DNA of 64,000 nucleotides from Peribacillus deserti (GTDB lineage Bacteria; Bacillota; Bacilli; Bacillales; DSM-1321): NCBI RefSeq assembly GCF_002863585.1, contig NZ_PGUY01000002.1, positions 1-64,000 on the forward strand. Direction: 5' to 3'. The notes under the pieces are model-generated. The model saw nothing but the letters and a program-made list of their open reading frames with translations. It had not been told where the DNA came from and did not search any database. The translations under genes were made by a program, and so were the position numbers. Each line of letters starts with the position of its first letter. Positions within the stretch are counted from its first letter, which is position 1. Below, in pieces: positions 62,661-64,000 of the stretch.

Positions 62661-64000
62661 GTGAGCGAAGAAAAAGACATAGAACTAGCAAAGAAAAAAG
62701 CCGCGGCCGCAGCAAAAGCTAAAGCAGCAGCCATGGCAAAACTGAGAGCGAAGGAAAAACAAAAGGCTGGAGCAGCTGAACAGGAAATTTCAGCAAATCA
62801 AGCTGAAACCAGCCAGCCTGAAGTCCAAATAGTTGAAACAGATTTAGAACTTGCCAAGAAAAAAGCCGCAGCCGCTGCAAAGGCAAAAGCCGCTGCCATG
62901 GCTAAGAAAAAGCAAGCCGAAGAAGCTGACCCCATACCGTCCATACAACACAAACCAGAAAACCTCACACCCAGTCCAGAAATCACCACAGCAGAAACCA
63001 ATCTCGAATTAGCAAAGAAAAAAGCGGCAGCAGCCGCTAAAGCCAAAGCAGCAGCACTCGCCAAAAAGCAAAGTGAAGCTCCCACAGAAGAAGGAGACGA
63101 AAAAGCGAAAGCAATTGCGGCAGCCAAGGCGAAAGCAGCAGCTGCTGCAAAAGCAAAGGCCGCAGCCCTCGCCAAAAAGCAAGGCGATGCTCCCACAGAA
63201 GAAGGAGACGAGAAAGCGAAAGCAATTGCGGCAGCCAAGGCGAAAGCAGCAGCCGCAGCAAAAGCAAAGGCCGCAGCCCTGGCCAAAAAGGAAGGCAATG
63301 CTCCAGCAGAAGAAGGAGACGAGAAAGCGAAAGAGATTGCGGCAGCCAAAGCCAAAGCAGCAGCCGCAGCAAAAGCAAAGGCCGCAGCCCTCGCCAAAAA
63401 GGAAGGCGATGCTCCAGCAGAAGAAGGAGACGAGAAAGCGAAAGCAATTGCGGCAGCCAAGGCGAAAGCAGCAGCCGCAGCCGCAGCAAAAGCGAAGGCC
63501 GCAGCCCTGGCAAAACAGGGAGGCACAACTGATGATGCAGGCGACGAGAAAGCAAAAGCAATTGCAGCAGCCAAGGCAAAAGCGGCAGCAGCAGCTAAAG
63601 CCCGTTCTGGAGGAAAAGCAGCCGTCAGCGGCGAGGCTGGTGAAGATAAAAAGCCTTCTGTGAACCAGCCGATTCTTGAACGATACATAGAAATAATTGA
63701 ACAGAGTCTTGGGCAAGGCTTGCTTGAGGATTCCTATATTAATGGTTTGTCCAAGGATGTACCCACTCTCGTGGCAAAAAGGGAATCGTATTTTAAAATA
63801 GCCGAGCTTTTAAAGTTTCACGAAGGCTTGAATTTCGATTATTTGTCTGAACTGCATGGTACAGATTACGAGACTCATATGGAAGTGTATGTTCATTTGT
63901 TTTCCTATACACACCGGCACTCGGTTGCACTTAAGGTCAAAATAGACCGCGATGAGCCGGTGATCGAGTCGCTGGCTCCTTTGTGGCAGGGAGCCAATTG
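62661..64000 (+). CDS. nuoC: NADH-quinone oxidoreductase subunit C with long Ala/Lys-rich N-terminal extension (partial, runs off window)
   Basis: Open to the window end: 446 codons. The start is GTG 62661, two bases after the nuoB stop, with AGAAGGTG upstream. From about residue 330 the NuoC domain is clear (ILERYIEIIEQ, FDYLSELHGTDYETHMEVYVH, LKVKIDRDEPVIESLAPLW). Residues 1-325 are Ala/Lys/Glu-rich: three loose units and then five 37-38-residue repeats (111, 111, 111 and 114 bp apart from 63087), each with AKAIAAAKAKAAAAAKAKAA-type helix and an acidic EEGDE joint. The extension looks helical and soluble. Known Bacillus NuoC proteins may carry charged extensions of variable length; this one is very long. 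Confidence 0.92.
   Translation, partial: MSEEKDIELAKKKAAAAAKAKAAAMAKLRAKEKQKAGAAEQEISANQAETSQPEVQIVETDLELAKKKAAAAAKAKAAAMAKKKQAEEADPIPSIQHKPENLTPSPEITTAETNLELAKKKAAAAAKAKAAALAKKQSEAPTEEGDEKAKAIAAAKAKAAAAAKAKAAALAKKQGDAPTEEGDEKAKAIAAAKAKAAAAAKAKAAALAKKEGNAPAEEGDEKAKEIAAAKAKAAAAAKAKAAALAKKEGDAPAEEGDEKAKAIAAAKAKAAAAAAAKAKAAALAKQGGTTDDAGDEKAKAIAAAKAKAAAAAKARSGGKAAVSGEAGEDKKPSVNQPILERYIEIIEQSLGQGLLEDSYINGLSKDVPTLVAKRESYFKIAELLKFHEGLNFDYLSELHGTDYETHMEVYVHLFSYTHRHSVALKVKIDRDEPVIESLAPLWQGAN
63087..63620 (+). repeat. In-frame 111-bp coding tandem repeat in nuoC
   Basis: GAAGAAGGAGACGA-type joints at 63087, 63198, 63309 and 63420, with a diverged fifth (GATGCAGGCGACGAG) at 63534. Each unit encodes 37 residues; the fourth has one extra Ala codon. 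Copies differ mostly at third positions and a few residues, so the repeats are not all recent. Confidence 0.9.

Noticed and set aside
62798-63716. Three long minus-strand frames and one extra plus-strand frame (up to 296 codons) inside nuoC
   Set aside because: They are shadows of the 111-bp repeat, whose length is a multiple of three, so all frames stay open. The compositions (almost only Ala/Phe, Leu/Arg or Lys/Gln) are not protein-like, and the true nuoC frame continues into the conserved NuoC domain.

Overview
The window is a 64 kb piece of a low-to-middle G+C Gram-positive chromosome from an endospore-forming Bacillaceae (Bacillus sensu lato). The evidence is spo0F, spoIIR, pbpG, the RNA polymerase delta subunit, AGGAGG-type ribosome binding sites with frequent GTG and TTG starts, and a gene order that follows the ywh-ywj-ywl-atp region of Bacillus subtilis, an origin-proximal arm. 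It is not B. subtilis itself. It carries a proton-pumping complex I (nuo) operon just after the ATP synthase operon, as in the B. cereus group and several other Bacillaceae, and a fused isobutyryl-CoA mutase cluster. I see no rRNA, tRNA, prophage, CRISPR array or intact transposon.

Layout: 0.2-3.8 kb ywhC protease, ywhD, pbpG (reverse). 4.7-6.8 kb speE and speB (spermidine/agmatine). 7.0-9.1 kb ywiB-argS. 9.2-9.9 kb non-coding tandem array. 9.9-12.2 kb uvsE and a cardiolipin synthase (reverse). 12.4-24.0 kb acyl-CoA degradation block: fadF, thiolase, hydroxyacyl-CoA dehydrogenase, two acyl-CoA dehydrogenases, a TetR regulator and IcmF; FadR-like operators and a cre-like site lie in front of it. 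24.7-27.6 kb rpoE and pyrG, with a pyrG reiterative-transcription attenuator. 27.8-36.3 kb ywjG (reverse), spo0F, fbaA, tal, murA2, glpX, rho, rpmE. 36.6-39.8 kb tdk, a hypothetical gene, prfA, prmC. 41.0-50.1 kb spoIIR, ywlB, ywlC (tsaC-type) with a DnaA-box cluster, mntP, ywlE, a chemoreceptor, rpiB, ywlG, glyA, upp. 50.1-53.7 kb mnaA and a secreted subtilase. 53.9-61.2 kb complete atp operon. 61.8 kb to the end: nuoA, nuoB and the 5' part of nuoC.

The protein-coding content is largely conserved housekeeping and I did not find a new defence or mobile system. What is unusual lies between and inside these genes. (1) About ten copies of a 125-230 bp GC-rich palindromic repeat (called R2 here), all in one orientation; two copies carry a second 85 bp repeat (R1) at the same internal position. 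(2) Four sequence-unrelated intergenic tandem arrays that share a 20-21 bp period, plus a 52 bp hairpin array. (3) A 177 bp internally deleted IS3-type element sitting in the loop of the glyA terminator. (4) REP-like GGGGACAGTCCCC palindromes at four gene ends. (5) In-frame low-complexity expansions in two conserved proteins: a 10-residue Glu/Gln/Pro repeat in SpoIIR and a roughly 330-residue Ala/Lys repeat extension on NuoC. (6) R2 or composite copies inside or between normally tight transcription units (speE-speB, the pyrG leader, ywhC-ywhD). R1, R2, REP, arrays and all regulatory sites were recognised by eye; no alignment or folding program was run.
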